Shown here: in pieces, positions 18,191 to 27,652 of the stretch
Numbering within the stretch: position 1 is the stretch's first letter
Layout: every line of letters begins with the position of its first letter
Source of the DNA: Formosa haliotis
GTDB lineage: Bacteria > Bacteroidota > Bacteroidia > Flavobacteriales > Flavobacteriaceae
Length of the DNA: 64,000 bases
Direction: 5' to 3'
Assembly: GCF_001685485.1 (NCBI RefSeq)
Contig: NZ_BDEL01000001.1
Span: forward strand, 3,283,501 to 3,347,500
Position numbers and translations under genes: made by a program
Notes under the pieces: generated by a model
Told to the model about the DNA's origin: nothing
The model's input: the letters and a program-made list of their open reading frames with translations, nothing else
Database searches by the model: none

Positions 18191-19192
18191 ATGTCAAATA
18201 TTTATCAAGCCATACAAGAGCGTATTTTAGTACTAGACGGTGCTATGGGTACCATGTTGCAGCGTTATAATTTTTCTGAAGAAGATTTTAGAGGCGAACG
18301 CTTTAAAGATTATCCGTCGCCATTAAAGGGAAATAACGATTTACTGTCCTTAACCCAGCCACAAGCTATTGCCGATATTCATCGCAAATATTTTGAAGCC
18401 GGCGCCGATATTGTAGAAACCAATACCTTTTCGGGAACAACTATTGCTATGGCCGATTACGATATGGAAGATTTGGTTTACGAACTTAATTTTGAATCGG
18501 CTAGAATTGCTAAGCAAGTGGCCGAGGAACTAACAAAAGCAAATCCAGATAAACCTCTTTTTGTAGCCGGAAGTATCGGGCCTACAAACCGAACAGCAAG
18601 TTTGTCTCCAGATGTAAACCGTCCGGAATATCGCGCGGTAACTTTCGAAGAATTACGTAAAGCTTACAAACAACAAACAGAAGCTTTGTTAGATGGCGGT
18701 GTAGATTTACTATTGGTAGAAACTATTTTCGATACTTTAAATGCCAAAGCAGCGTTGTTTGCTATAGATCAGGTTCAGGAAGAACGCAATCTTAACATTC
18801 CTATTATGGTGTCTGGTACCATTACAGATGCTTCGGGTCGTACCTTATCTGGGCAAACGGTTGAAGCTTTTTTAATGTCTATATCTCACATTCCGTTATT
18901 AAGTGTAGGTTTTAATTGTGCTCTTGGTGCCGATCAATTACAACCGTATTTGCAACGTTTATCTAATGAAACAGAATTTTATACGTCTGCACATCCTAAC
19001 GCGGGATTGCCAAATGCTTTTGGTGAATACGACCAAACTGCGGAGCAAATGCAAGAACTTATAGAAAGCTATTTAAAAGAAAATATCATCAATATTATTG
19101 GTGGGTGCTGCGGTACAACACCAGAGCATATTAAATTAATTGCAGAAGTTGCTGCAAAATATAAGCCAAGACAAGCTGCAGTTAGTATTTAG
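18191..19192 (+). CDS. Methionine synthase, homocysteine-binding half (split MetH)
   Basis: Homocysteine S-methyltransferase domain of cobalamin-dependent methionine synthase encoded as a separate 333-residue protein. Begins [28 protein letters not shown]. Zinc-binding cysteines are Cys243 (GFNCALGA) and Cys306/Cys307 ([11 protein letters not shown]). In single-chain MetH this is domain 1; here the remaining domains are encoded 378 bases downstream, after an intervening small gene. Under SAM-I riboswitch control. It must work with the downstream protein to complete the methyl transfer from methylcobalamin to homocysteine. Confidence 0.93.
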   Translation: MSNIYQAIQERILVLDGAMGTMLQRYNFSEEDFRGERFKDYPSPLKGNNDLLSLTQPQAIADIHRKYFEAGADIVETNTFSGTTIAMADYDMEDLVYELNFESARIAKQVAEELTKANPDKPLFVAGSIGPTNRTASLSPDVNRPEYRAVTFEELRKAYKQQTEALLDGGVDLLLVETIFDTLNAKAALFAIDQVQEERNLNIPIMVSGTITDASGRTLSGQTVEAFLMSISHIPLLSVGFNCALGADQLQPYLQRLSNETEFYTSAHPNAGLPNAFGEYDQTAEQMQELIESYLKENIINIIGGCCGTTPEHIKLIAEVAAKYKPRQAAVSI

Positions 19193-19219
19193 TTTCTAGT
19201 TGGTAGTTAATAGAACAAA

Positions 19220-19573
19220 ATGAATTATACAGAATTAGATGTATGGAAACAGGCTAGAGTGATGGTGAAAATGATTTATAAATTAACGAAATCATTTCGG
19301 CCAGAAGAACTTTACGGTTTGACAAATCAGCTAAGGAGATGTGTAGTTTCGGTTCCTTCAAACATAGCAGAAGGTGTAGGAAGACAATCGCAAAAAGAAA
19401 CGATTCATTTTTTATACATTGCAAAAGGGTCTATTAATGAAGTTGAAACCCAATTATATTTATCTTTTGATTTAGGATATATTTCAGAAGACGATTTAAA
19501 ACACAATATTGATAAATTGATTATTAATAAAAAACTGCTTAACGGTTTTATTAATTATTATAAAAAGTTATGA
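19220..19573 (+). CDS. Four-helix-bundle protein (S23/IVS-like, Avd-type fold)
   Basis: 117-residue protein of the 23S-rRNA-intervening-sequence family: [48 protein letters not shown] and [20 protein letters not shown] are hallmark segments. The family forms a homo-oligomeric four-helix bundle of unsettled function, found both inside rRNA intervening sequences and scattered between ordinary genes. Here it sits between the two halves of metH and its stop overlaps the next start (ATGA). Short GTT/AAC-rich repeats flank it: TAGTT copies at 19192-19211 and ACGAACAAC copies at 19589-19612. This suggests it arrived as a small mobile cassette (inference). Confidence 0.9.
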   Translation: MNYTELDVWKQARVMVKMIYKLTKSFRPEELYGLTNQLRRCVVSVPSNIAEGVGRQSQKETIHFLYIAKGSINEVETQLYLSFDLGYISEDDLKHNIDKLIINKKLLNGFINYYKKL

Positions 19574-22281
19574 TGGATAACGAAGCCAATAACGAACAAC
19601 ATACAACGAACAACAAACCTAAATATTTAAGTCTTTCAGGATTGGAACCTTTAGTGGTTACTCCGGAAAGTAATTTTATAAATGTAGGAGAGCGAACCAA
19701 TGTAACGGGTTCTAGAAAATTTTTACGCTTAATAAAAGAAGAAAAATTCGATGAAGCCTTAGATGTTGCTAGAGACCAAGTAGAAGGCGGGGCGCAAATT
19801 ATCGATGTTAATATGGATGAAGGAATGCTAGATGGTAAAGAAGCCATGGTAACATTCCTGAATTTAATAGCATCTGAGCCAGATATTGCTCGTGTGCCTA
19901 TTATGATTGATAGCTCGAAATGGGAAATTATAGAAGCAGGTTTACAGGTTGTTCAAGGTAAATCGGTCGTGAATTCCATCAGTTTAAAAGAAGGTGAAGC
20001 AGCTTTTATTCATCATGCTAAATTGGTGAAACGCTACGGTGCCGCTATGGTGGTTATGGCTTTCGATGAAGATGGTCAGGCCGATACCTATCAGCGTCGT
20101 ATCGATATTTGTAAACGCTCGTACGATATATTGGTCGATAAAGTTGGGTTCCCACCGCAGGATATTATTTTCGATCCTAACATATTTCCTGTAGCTACGG
20201 GTATGGAAGAACACCGATTAAATGCTTTAGATTTCTTTAATGCTACAAAGTGGATTCGAGAAAATCTACCCTACGCGAATGTGTCGGGAGGGGTAAGCAA
20301 CGTGTCGTTCTCGTTTAGAGGGAATACCGTAGTTCGTGAAGCGATAAACTCAGCGTTTTTATATCATGCTATTAAACATGGTATGAATATCGGGATCGTA
20401 AATCCAACTATGTTGGAGGTTTACGACGAAATTCCGAAAGATCTTTTAGAACTAGTAGAGGACGTTTTATTCGATAGAAAAGACGATGCGACGGAACGCT
20501 TATTAGAATTTTCGGAAACGGTAAAAGGCGATAAGAAAGTCGATGAAGCCAAGGTTTTGGAATGGCGTAGTCATGCATTACAAGATAGAATTACACACGC
20601 TTTAGTAAAAGGAATCGATTCCTTTATTATAGAAGATGTAGAGCAAGCCCGACAAGAATCTAAAAAGCCTATAGAGGTTATAGAAGGGCATTTAATGATT
20701 GGGATGAACGTGGTTGGAGATTTATTCGGAAGCGGAAAAATGTTCTTACCACAGGTAGTAAAGTCGGCGCGTGTAATGAAAAAAGCTGTCGCTTACTTAC
20801 AACCTTTTATTGAAGCAGAAAAAGATGGAAAGCAAGAATTTGCTGGAAAAATATTAATGGCCACTGTAAAAGGCGATGTTCACGATATTGGAAAAAATAT
20901 AGTGAGTGTTGTACTTGGATGTAACAATTACGAAATTGTAGATTTAGGTGTTATGGTGCCGCCAGAAAAAATTATAGAAACGGCTAAAGCCGAAAATGTA
21001 GATGCTATTGGTTTAAGCGGATTAATTACACCGTCGTTAGACGAAATGGTGTATTTGTCTAAAGAAATGGAAAAACAAAAATTTACCATTCCGTTACTTA
21101 TTGGAGGAGCTACAACTTCTCGAGCGCACTCAGCCGTTAAAATTGCACCAAATTATACCCATGTTGTTGTGCATGTAAACGATGCTTCAAGAGCTGTGAC
21201 CGTGGTAGGGAATTTACTTCAAGAAGATAGTAAGATTTATAAAGAACAGATTCGCGAGGAATACGAAAAGTTCCGTGAACAATTCTTAAAACGCGGAAAG
21301 AAGAAGAATTTTGTAACCATAGAAGATGCTCGTAAACGTAAGTTTAAAATCGATTGGAATACCTCAGAAATCACAAAGCCAAAAGACTTAGGTGTTCAAG
21401 TGATTCAAGATTTCGACCTTGAAAAACTAGAAGACTTTATAGATTGGAGTCCGTTTTTTAGAAGTTGGGATTTACACGGGAAATATCCAGATATTCTAGA
21501 AGATGAAGTTGTAGGGCCACAAGCCAAAGAATTATTTGCAGACGCCAAAATTCTACTAAAACGTGTTCTCGATGAAAAGCTTTTAGGAGCCAAAGCAATT
21601 TTTGGTTTATTTCCTGCCAATACAGTAAACGATGACGATATTGAAATCTATGATGAAGATGGCAAAGTAAAAGTAACCTTTCTAACCTTGCGCCAGCAAT
21701 TAGATAAACGCGAAGGTGTGCCAAATTTTGCTCTTGCAGATTTTATAGCACCTAAAGATTCCGGAGTTCAGGATTATATGGGGTGTTTTTGTGTAAGTAC
21801 AGGTTTTGGAACAGCCGAATTAGCTAAGCAATTTGAAGCAAACCATGACGATTATAATTCTATCATGATCAAAGCCATTGCCGATCGTTTAGCAGAAGCT
21901 TTTGCCGAATACTTGCATAAAGAGATAAGAACAAATCATTGGGGATACGATACAAACGAGCAACTTTCTAATGAAGAATTAATTAAAGAAAGTTATAAAG
22001 GTATTCGTCCAGCACCTGGCTATCCAGCATGTCCAGATCATTTAGAGAAGAAAACCATTTGGAAACTTTTAAAAGTAAAAGAAGAAATTGGTGTAGAAAT
22101 TACAGACAGTTTAGCCATGTGGCCAGCGGCAAGTGTTAGCGGCTATTATTTTGCCAACAAAGAAGCCAAATATTTTGGACTAGGAAAAATTACCCAAGAC
22201 CAATTGGTAGATTATGCTAAACGTCGCGGTATTAGTAATGAAGTTGCCGAAAAATGGTTGAGTCCGACCTTAGCCGATTAA
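19570..22281 (+). CDS. metH: Methionine synthase, pterin-, cobalamin- and SAM-activation domains (split MetH)
   Basis: Second part of cobalamin-dependent methionine synthase, 903 residues. Domain order: methyltetrahydrofolate-binding TIM barrel (about 20-290, [16 protein letters not shown] and [13 protein letters not shown]), cobalamin cap (about 310-390), B12 domain with the axial-ligand motif GDVHDIGKN (His438) and [13 protein letters not shown], and the AdoMet reactivation domain (about 570-903, [15 protein letters not shown]). The first 15 or so residues ([13 protein letters not shown]) are low-complexity and derive from the AAC-rich flank of the inserted small gene. The conserved protein seems to begin at [13 protein letters not shown]. 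Confidence 0.95.
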   Translation: MMDNEANNEQHTTNNKPKYLSLSGLEPLVVTPESNFINVGERTNVTGSRKFLRLIKEEKFDEALDVARDQVEGGAQIIDVNMDEGMLDGKEAMVTFLNLIASEPDIARVPIMIDSSKWEIIEAGLQVVQGKSVVNSISLKEGEAAFIHHAKLVKRYGAAMVVMAFDEDGQADTYQRRIDICKRSYDILVDKVGFPPQDIIFDPNIFPVATGMEEHRLNALDFFNATKWIRENLPYANVSGGVSNVSFSFRGNTVVREAINSAFLYHAIKHGMNIGIVNPTMLEVYDEIPKDLLELVEDVLFDRKDDATERLLEFSETVKGDKKVDEAKVLEWRSHALQDRITHALVKGIDSFIIEDVEQARQESKKPIEVIEGHLMIGMNVVGDLFGSGKMFLPQVVKSARVMKKAVAYLQPFIEAEKDGKQEFAGKILMATVKGDVHDIGKNIVSVVLGCNNYEIVDLGVMVPPEKIIETAKAENVDAIGLSGLITPSLDEMVYLSKEMEKQKFTIPLLIGGATTSRAHSAVKIAPNYTHVVVHVNDASRAVTVVGNLLQEDSKIYKEQIREEYEKFREQFLKRGKKKNFVTIEDARKRKFKIDWNTSEITKPKDLGVQVIQDFDLEKLEDFIDWSPFFRSWDLHGKYPDILEDEVVGPQAKELFADAKILLKRVLDEKLLGAKAIFGLFPANTVNDDDIEIYDEDGKVKVTFLTLRQQLDKREGVPNFALADFIAPKDSGVQDYMGCFCVSTGFGTAELAKQFEANHDDYNSIMIKAIADRLAEAFAEYLHKEIRTNHWGYDTNEQLSNEELIKESYKGIRPAPGYPACPDHLEKKTIWKLLKVKEEIGVEITDSLAMWPAASVSGYYFANKEAKYFGLGKITQDQLVDYAKRRGISNEVAEKWLSPTLAD

Positions 22282-22290
22282 AAAAATATT

Positions 22291-22533
22291 ATGAGTCACA
22301 AGTTTATTGAATTACATTTGGGAAGCCATGTTATTGTGCATGGATTCGACGCTCAGAATAAAGAAATAACTGAGAGCGTAGAGGCCAAAGAATTTACCAA
22401 AAAGCTCGTTGCGCTTTCAAGAATTAAATCGGTAAGCGAAAATTTTATTTTAACAGATTATACATATGGTCGTTTAATATATTGGGAATATAAAGGCGAT
22501 TATAACACGATTAAAAAGCTATTAACAACATAA
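22291..22533 (+). CDS. Small protein of unknown function in the methionine operon
   Basis: 80 residues, MSHKFIELHLGSHVIVHGFDA..., no signal peptide or membrane segment and no cysteine motif. The pattern of alternating short beta strands (FIELHL, HVIVHGF, FILTDYTYGRLIYWEYKG) with one helix (KEFTKKLVALSRI) suggests a small alpha/beta protein. I do not recognise a family. It starts 10 bases after metH and its TAA overlaps the metF ATG by one base, so it is tightly embedded between two methionine genes and probably made with them. Confidence 0.7.
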   Translation: MSHKFIELHLGSHVIVHGFDAQNKEITESVEAKEFTKKLVALSRIKSVSENFILTDYTYGRLIYWEYKGDYNTIKKLLTT

Positions 22534-23489
22534 TGAAAGTTACAGATCACATAAAACAAGCTAACGGAAAAACGTTATTTTCTTTCGAAGTTATTCCGCC
22601 GCAAAAGGGTAAAAATATTCAAGATTTATATAATAACATAGATCCGTTAATGGAATTTAAACCTCCTTTTATAGATGTAACCACTTCCAGAGAAGAGTAT
22701 GTGTATGTGGATAAAGGTAACGGCCTTTTAGATAAACGTATTACCAGAATGCGTCCTGGAACTGTTGGTATTTGCGCTTCAATTATGCATAAATATCAAG
22801 TAGATGCCATTCCGCATTTATTGTGTGGAGGGTTTACCAAAGAAGAAACCGAGTATGTTTTAGTGGATTGTCATTATTTAGGACTCGATAATGTTGTGGC
22901 GCTTCGTGGCGATGCTCGTAAGGACGAATCTTACTTTAAACCTACCGATGGCGGGAATCATTACGCCAGCGAATTGGTAACACAAATTTCAAATTTGAAT
23001 AAAGGAAAGTACCTTCACGACGATATTAAAGTAGAGCATAATTACGATTTCTGTATTGGCGTAGCGGGCTATCCAGAAAAGCATATGGAATCTCCTTCTT
23101 TAAACACCGATTTAAAACGTTTAAAAGAAAAAGTAGATGCTGGAGCAGATTATGTGGTTACTCAGATGTTTTTCGACAATCAAAAATATTTCGATTTTGT
23201 AGAAAAAGCTCGTGCTATTGGTATAACCATCCCTATTATTCCGGGTATAAAACCATTAGCAGTGAAGCGTCATTTACAAGTTTTACCACAGGTGTTTAAA
23301 ATAGATTTACCCGAAGATTTAATAGATGCTGTAGAAGCATGCAAAGACAATAAAGCAGTTAGACAAGTTGGTATTGAGTTTGCTATTCAGCAATCTAAAG
23401 AATTAAAAGCAGCAGGTGTACCTTTTCTACATTATTATTCTATGGGGAAAAGCGATAATATAAAAGCGATTGCGTCTGCACTATTTTAA
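22533..23489 (+). CDS. metF: 5,10-methylenetetrahydrofolate reductase
   Basis: FAD-dependent TIM-barrel enzyme that makes 5-methyltetrahydrofolate, the methyl donor for MetH. 318 residues. Motifs: LFSFEVIPPQKGKNI near 16-30 (catalytic Glu), DVTTSREE, HLLCGGFTKEE, NVVALRGDARKDE, and GADYVVTQMFFDNQKYFDF followed by IPIIPGIKPL. Overlaps the upstream small gene by one base (TAATG). Its product directly feeds the two-piece MetH, completing the SAM-controlled methionine operon. Confidence 0.95.
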   Translation: MKVTDHIKQANGKTLFSFEVIPPQKGKNIQDLYNNIDPLMEFKPPFIDVTTSREEYVYVDKGNGLLDKRITRMRPGTVGICASIMHKYQVDAIPHLLCGGFTKEETEYVLVDCHYLGLDNVVALRGDARKDESYFKPTDGGNHYASELVTQISNLNKGKYLHDDIKVEHNYDFCIGVAGYPEKHMESPSLNTDLKRLKEKVDAGADYVVTQMFFDNQKYFDFVEKARAIGITIPIIPGIKPLAVKRHLQVLPQVFKIDLPEDLIDAVEACKDNKAVRQVGIEFAIQQSKELKAAGVPFLHYYSMGKSDNIKAIASALF

Positions 23490-23522
23490 TAATTAAGTTA
23501 CTTTTGCGACTTAACCCTACTT

Positions 23523-24614
23523 ATGAAATTTTATCTTAGTTTATTTTTAATTGTGATTGCTAGTAGCTTGTTTTCACAAGAAAAAAAAGAAACGTCTTAT
23601 TTCGATGTCAATTATTTTAGAGGAAATATAGCGCTGCACAATAACTATATTTTACATCTTATTGAAGGGCATCCGGAGGGAACGATCATAGGTTGGAATA
23701 AAAAAACATTTGGAAACGAAGATTGGCAAGAAGGTTATAACTATCCAGATTACGGGGTGTCTTTTTCGTATCAGAATTTAAAAAATGAAACTTTAGGAAA
23801 TAACTACGCTCTATATGCGCACTACAATTTCTACTTTTTAAAGCGTAATATCATGTTGCGTGTTGGTCAGGGGTTGGCGTATAATACCAATCCGTACGAC
23901 AGGTACGATAATTACAAAAACACAGCATTTGGTTCTCATATTTTAAGTAGCACCTATATCATGCTAAATTATAAGCGCGAACGTATTTTCGATAGGTTTG
24001 GAATTCAGGCGGGAGCCTCACTTATTCATTATTCTAATGCTAACGTCGTGGCCCCGAATGCTAGTATAAATTCTATAACATTTAATGTTGGGCTTACTTA
24101 TGATTTAGATGAAGAAGACCCGGAGTATATTCATGCCGAAACTAAAGAAAAGTTTACCGAACCCATAAAGTATAATATTGCGCTTCGTGGCGGAGTAAAC
24201 GAAAGTGATGTAATAGGTATGGGACAATCTGCTTTTTATGTTATTTCTGCATATGCCGATAAACGTTTATCTAAAAAGAGTGCGGTGCAAGTAGGTGCGG
24301 ACCTATTCTTTTCTAATTTTTTGAAAGATTTAATAGCATATAATGCTGTGGCATTTCCCGAGCGAAATATAGATTCCGATACCGATTATAAGCGTGCAGG
24401 TTTGTTTGTAGGACACGAGTTGTTTATTAATAAAATGTCTGTGGTTACCCAATTGGGGTATTATGTGTATTATCCATTCGATTTTGAAGGACGCAGCTAT
24501 TTACGAATTGGTTTAAAACGTTATTTTGGAGAGAAATGGTTTGGAGCCATTACATTAAAATCGCACGGAGCTAAAGCTGAAGCAGTAGAATTTGGAATAG
24601 GAATTCGATTATAA
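23523..24614 (+). CDS. Acyloxyacyl hydrolase / PagL-like outer-membrane protein
   Basis: 363-residue exported protein with a Sec signal peptide (KFYLSLFLIVIASSLFSQ) and alternating aromatic beta strands typical of an outer-membrane barrel. The central segment SLIHYSNANVVAPNASIN matches the PagL-type His-x-Ser-Asn motif, so lipid A 3-O-deacylase-like activity is possible. The barrel is longer than PagL itself (about 150-185 residues), with a C-terminal half of similar strands. A TACTTTTG minus-7-like element lies at 23499-23506. Assignment to the family is moderate; activity is inferred. Confidence 0.7.
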   Translation: MKFYLSLFLIVIASSLFSQEKKETSYFDVNYFRGNIALHNNYILHLIEGHPEGTIIGWNKKTFGNEDWQEGYNYPDYGVSFSYQNLKNETLGNNYALYAHYNFYFLKRNIMLRVGQGLAYNTNPYDRYDNYKNTAFGSHILSSTYIMLNYKRERIFDRFGIQAGASLIHYSNANVVAPNASINSITFNVGLTYDLDEEDPEYIHAETKEKFTEPIKYNIALRGGVNESDVIGMGQSAFYVISAYADKRLSKKSAVQVGADLFFSNFLKDLIAYNAVAFPERNIDSDTDYKRAGLFVGHELFINKMSVVTQLGYYVYYPFDFEGRSYLRIGLKRYFGEKWFGAITLKSHGAKAEAVEFGIGIRL

Positions 24615-24617
24615 AGG

Positions 24618-25367
24618 ATGAAAAATATAATTTACATAGTGTTTGTTTTAATTGTAATGTCTTGCGATAACGATACGGCAAACGACTGTTTTAGAACATC
24701 GGGTACTACAATTTCTAAAGCTATTGCGGTAGAATCGTTTGAAACCATTCTGGTAAACAGAAATATAGAACTAATCTTGAAACAAGGTCCAGAAATATCG
24801 GTTATTATTGAAACCGGTGAAAATTTGATGAATGATGTTGAGGTTCATGTGGTGGATGGCGAATTGCAGCTTACCGATAATAATACCTGTAATTTGTTTA
24901 GAGATTACGATCCTACAAGAATCACCGTGACTACACCAACGGTAACAAGCATAAGAAGTTCTACCCAATTCGATGTGCAGTCTGAAGGTGTTTTGGTTTT
25001 AGATCGATTAACCTTAACATCGGAAGATTTTAATGATTCCGATAGTTTTAATGTAGGCGATTTTAATATGCACATTAATGTGCAAGATTTAAATGTGGTT
25101 TCTAACAACATTTCCATGTTTTATATCTCAGGAATTACCGAGCATTTAACGGTAGGTTTTTATGCTGGTGCTGGCCGATTTGAAGGCGCTAATTTAATAG
25201 CGAATACTGTAAATGTTTACCATAGAGGGAGTAACGATATTATTGTAAATCCGCAAATATCTTTAAAAGGAGAGTTGGTAAGTACGGGAAATTTAATTTC
25301 TAAAAACAAACCAGAAACGGTAGAGGTTGAAGCCAAATATAAAGGCGATTTGTATTTTGAAGATTAA
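24618..25367 (+). CDS. Head GIN (DUF2807-type) lipoprotein
   Basis: 249-residue lipoprotein: signal sequence MKNIIYIVFVLIVMSC with the lipobox cysteine at 16. The mature part is a repetitive beta-helix-like protein; AVESFETILVNRNIELILKQG and the run TPTVTSIRSSTQFDVQSEG are characteristic of the putative auto-transporter adhesin/head-GIN domain. Such proteins are anchored in the envelope of Bacteroidota; the function is unknown. It follows the PagL-like gene by 3 bases, so the two are co-transcribed. Confidence 0.8.
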   Translation: MKNIIYIVFVLIVMSCDNDTANDCFRTSGTTISKAIAVESFETILVNRNIELILKQGPEISVIIETGENLMNDVEVHVVDGELQLTDNNTCNLFRDYDPTRITVTTPTVTSIRSSTQFDVQSEGVLVLDRLTLTSEDFNDSDSFNVGDFNMHINVQDLNVVSNNISMFYISGITEHLTVGFYAGAGRFEGANLIANTVNVYHRGSNDIIVNPQISLKGELVSTGNLISKNKPETVEVEAKYKGDLYFED

Positions 25368-25640
25368 ATAATTGCTGAGGTTTTAGCTTGTAACTTCGAT
25401 ACAAGAATGAAATTCTCTGTATAATAAGAACTGTTTCATACTAAATAGAAAAAGTACGCCATTGGGAATATTCTGAGTTGTACTACACTTTGTTGTTTTT
25501 CCTATTTATCACCCTAAACTCCTTTCATAATCCCACAAAGGATATGAGTCAACTGTAGTGAGAAACTAAGTTTAATCTAAACCATATTTAAGAAGTGAGG
25601 ATAAATAATTATATTTGTTAGAATTTTAAAATGCTAAAAA

Positions 25641-26444
25641 TTGATTAGGACTTTAAGTATTAGATGTTTTTTAGCACTCCTATTTTGTTGTCAATTCGGC
25701 TTTTCTCAGGCAGTAGAAATTTTTGGTAAAGTGCATAGTGCCTTAGATGTAGAAAATATACATGTAATAAATAATACGAGTAAGCTTTTTACAATAACTA
25801 ATAGTAAAGGAGAATTTAAAATTTATGCTAAACTAAATGATACGTTAGTCTTTTCTTCCATTCAATATAAATCCAAACATATAGTAGTCGATGCCGATGC
25901 TTATCAAAAGCGAAAACTGGAAATTGATTTAGAAGAACAAGTAAATCAGCTAGATGAAGTTGTTGTAGGTAAGATACTAACTGGAGATTTATTGTATGAT
26001 ATAAATAATTCGGATGCCGAAAGGTCAATAAATTTTTATGATTTAGGTATTCCTGGCTATACAGGAAGGCAACGTACCCAAAGTGAAAGACTTTTGGCTA
26101 CTGCAGGAGAATTTAAACCTATAATGTTAATAGGGATTGTAGCGGGGGGTATGCCTCTAGATCCTATTATAAACGAGATCTCTGGAAGAACAAAGATGCT
26201 AAAAAAACGAGTTAGGTTAGAGGCGAAAAATGACCTCTTACGAAAGATAAAATCAGATTTATCCGATGATTTTTTTAGTGTGTATGAATTAGATGAGACT
26301 TTGAAAACGGATTTTTTCTATTTCTGCTTGGAGTCTACTGATTTTTATGAAAGATGTAACGGAGCAAAAGATGTAGAAATACTCGAATATTTAAAGGAAA
26401 AGTTAGTGGCTTACAAAAAGAACTTGTCCTCTACTACAAACTGA
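25641..26444 (+). CDS. Secreted protein with carboxypeptidase-D-like regulatory domain
   Basis: 267 residues with a signal peptide (IRTLSIRCFLALLFCCQFGFSQ). Residues about 24-100 form the CarboxypepD_reg-like beta-sandwich common in Bacteroidota (VEIFGKVHSALDVENIHVINNTSKLFTITN pattern, NDTLVFSSIQYKSK). The rest is helical and unrecognised. The start is a TTG; the ATG at 25631 is out of frame and meets a stop after five codons, so either TTG is used or one base of the A5 run is extra. It is convergent with gldA. Confidence 0.7.
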   Translation: MIRTLSIRCFLALLFCCQFGFSQAVEIFGKVHSALDVENIHVINNTSKLFTITNSKGEFKIYAKLNDTLVFSSIQYKSKHIVVDADAYQKRKLEIDLEEQVNQLDEVVVGKILTGDLLYDINNSDAERSINFYDLGIPGYTGRQRTQSERLLATAGEFKPIMLIGIVAGGMPLDPIINEISGRTKMLKKRVRLEAKNDLLRKIKSDLSDDFFSVYELDETLKTDFFYFCLESTDFYERCNGAKDVEILEYLKEKLVAYKKNLSSTTN

Positions 26445-26465
26445 ACTAGCGATTCTAATCAAAAA

Positions 26466-27362
26466 TTAATCTTTAGTCAGATCTCTAAACAATTCTTCTA
26501 AACTTTCATTTTTCTGATTAAGTTGAAGGATTTTCAATTCATTATCATGTGCAAAATCGAAAACTTTTGGACGCATATCCATATCCGTTGCAAACGTTAT
26601 TTCATAAGTGAAATCATAAATATTTTTTACATTTTTCACATGTGGAAGACGTTGTAAAAAGGCATCTTCTACGCGATAATCAAATTCTACCAAAATAACT
26701 TGGTCTTTTCCTGATTGTAAATCTTTTAAACGTTTATCTGTAACAATTTGTCCTTTGTTAATTATAATAACACGGTCGCACATGGCTTCTACCTCTTGCA
26801 TGATGTGTGTAGAAAGGAATACGGTTTTAGTTTTTCCGATGGTTTTTATTAATTCGCGAATAGAAACTAATTGGTTGGGGTCGAGTCCGGTTGTGGGTTC
26901 ATCTAAAATTAAAACTTCCGGGTCGTGTAATAAGGCGGTAGCTAGGCCTACACGTTGGCGATATCCTTTAGAGAGTTCGCCCATTTTTTTATGAGCTTCT
27001 GGGCTAAGTCCTGTGAGTTCTATAACCTCGGCTATACGCTGTTTGCCAACCTTGTAAATATCGGCGTTAAATGTCAAATATTCTTTTATGTACATGTCTA
27101 GGTACAAAGGGTTGTGCTCAGGAAGATACCCCACACTGCGTTGTACCTCATGAGATTGTGTGGTAACATTAAATCCATTTACTTCAGCTTCGCCAGAAGA
27201 GGCATCAATATAAGTGGTTAATATTTTCATCATTGTAGATTTTCCTGCCCCATTTGGCCCCAGAAACCCAACTATTTCCGGTTTTCCAACAGAAAAAGAA
27301 ACATTATCCAATGCTTTTTGCGAGCCATAAACTTTGCTGAGCTGTTCTACCTTTATAGACAT
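26466..27362 (-). CDS. gldA: Gliding-motility ABC transporter ATPase GldA
   Basis: ATP-binding subunit of the GldAFG transporter involved in flavobacterial gliding. 298 residues: Walker A GFLGPNGAGKSTMMK near 32-46, signature LSKGYRQRVGLATALL, Walker B EVLILDEPTTGLDPNQ, and the H-loop FLSTHIMQE. The local sequence YLPEHNPLYLDMYIKEYLTFNADIY matches GldA proteins as I remember them. gldF and gldG are not adjacent, as is common in this family of bacteria. Another ABC-2 type exporter ATPase is the alternative. Confidence 0.85.
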   Translation of the reverse strand: MSIKVEQLSKVYGSQKALDNVSFSVGKPEIVGFLGPNGAGKSTMMKILTTYIDASSGEAEVNGFNVTTQSHEVQRSVGYLPEHNPLYLDMYIKEYLTFNADIYKVGKQRIAEVIELTGLSPEAHKKMGELSKGYRQRVGLATALLHDPEVLILDEPTTGLDPNQLVSIRELIKTIGKTKTVFLSTHIMQEVEAMCDRVIIINKGQIVTDKRLKDLQSGKDQVILVEFDYRVEDAFLQRLPHVKNVKNIYDFTYEITFATDMDMRPKVFDFAHDNELKILQLNQKNESLEELFRDLTKD

Positions 27363-27466
27363 ATTGTAATAGTTTGTTCAAAAGTAAACATTATATAATT
27401 TATTTTATGAATTACCTTAAAATCTTTAAAACTATATCGTATTAACAAAAAAAATAAATATTTCGT

Positions 27467-27496
27467 TTTGTAATGTGAAATTATTAATTACTTTAG
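27467..27496 (+). promoter_or_regulatory. Candidate promoter of the pheA operon
   Basis: TTTG (27467-27470), 18 bases, TACTTTAG (27489-27496), one mismatch to TAnnTTTG. Transcription would start about 7 bases later, leaving a short 5' end before the leader-peptide ATG at 27516. Confidence 0.4.
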
Positions 27497-27515
27497 TGCC
27501 AGCAAAAAACAAAAC

Positions 27516-27593
27516 ATGCAAAATAGTAATTTCACATATTTTAACTTTTTCTATTTCTTTTTTAGCGAAAGAAACGAGGCATTGTATGTGTAA
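27516..27593 (+). CDS. Phe/Tyr-rich leader peptide of the pheA operon
   Basis: A 25-codon ORF starting with ATG at 27516 and ending with TAA at 27591-27593. Codons 6-16 encode FTYFNFFYFFF; the whole peptide has seven Phe and three Tyr. It is too short and too biased to be an ordinary gene. It lies between a promoter and an intrinsic terminator upstream of prephenate dehydratase, exactly as pheL does in enterobacteria. Ribosome stalling on Phe (or Tyr) codons would leave CGAGGC (27575-27580) free to pair with GTCTCG of the terminator's left arm. A ribosome reaching the stop would cover it and allow termination. Confidence 0.85.
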   Translation: MQNSNFTYFNFFYFFFSERNEALYV

Positions 27594-27616
27594 TTTATAA
27601 ACATAAATTTTAATAT

Positions 27617-27646
27617 AAAGTCTCGATGAAAATCGAGACTTTTTTT
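27617..27646 (+). terminator. Attenuator terminator before pheA
   Basis: Perfect 11-bp stem AAAGTCTCGAT (27617-27627) with ATCGAGACTTT (27632-27642), GAAA tetraloop, run of T to 27646. It lies 7 bases before the pheA ATG, after the Phe-rich leader peptide, so it is a regulated terminator rather than the end of an upstream gene (the upstream gene gldA is on the other strand). Confidence 0.9.
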
Positions 27647-27652
27647 ATTTAT

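Noticed and set aside
21458..21724. Minus-strand ORF of 88 codons within metH
   Set aside because: Antisense to the conserved reactivation-domain coding sequence; composition (many His/Leu/Arg) is typical of a shadow frame.
25368..25640. Possible small gene or RNA in the gap before the 25641 gene
   Set aside because: No ORF with gene-like start or hairpin with T-run was seen; I find nothing supportable there.
27626..27652. Earlier ATG for pheA in the terminator loop
   Set aside because: It would place the start inside the attenuator hairpin and add nine residues (MKIETFFIY) not expected in PheA; ATG 27653 fits the family N-terminus.
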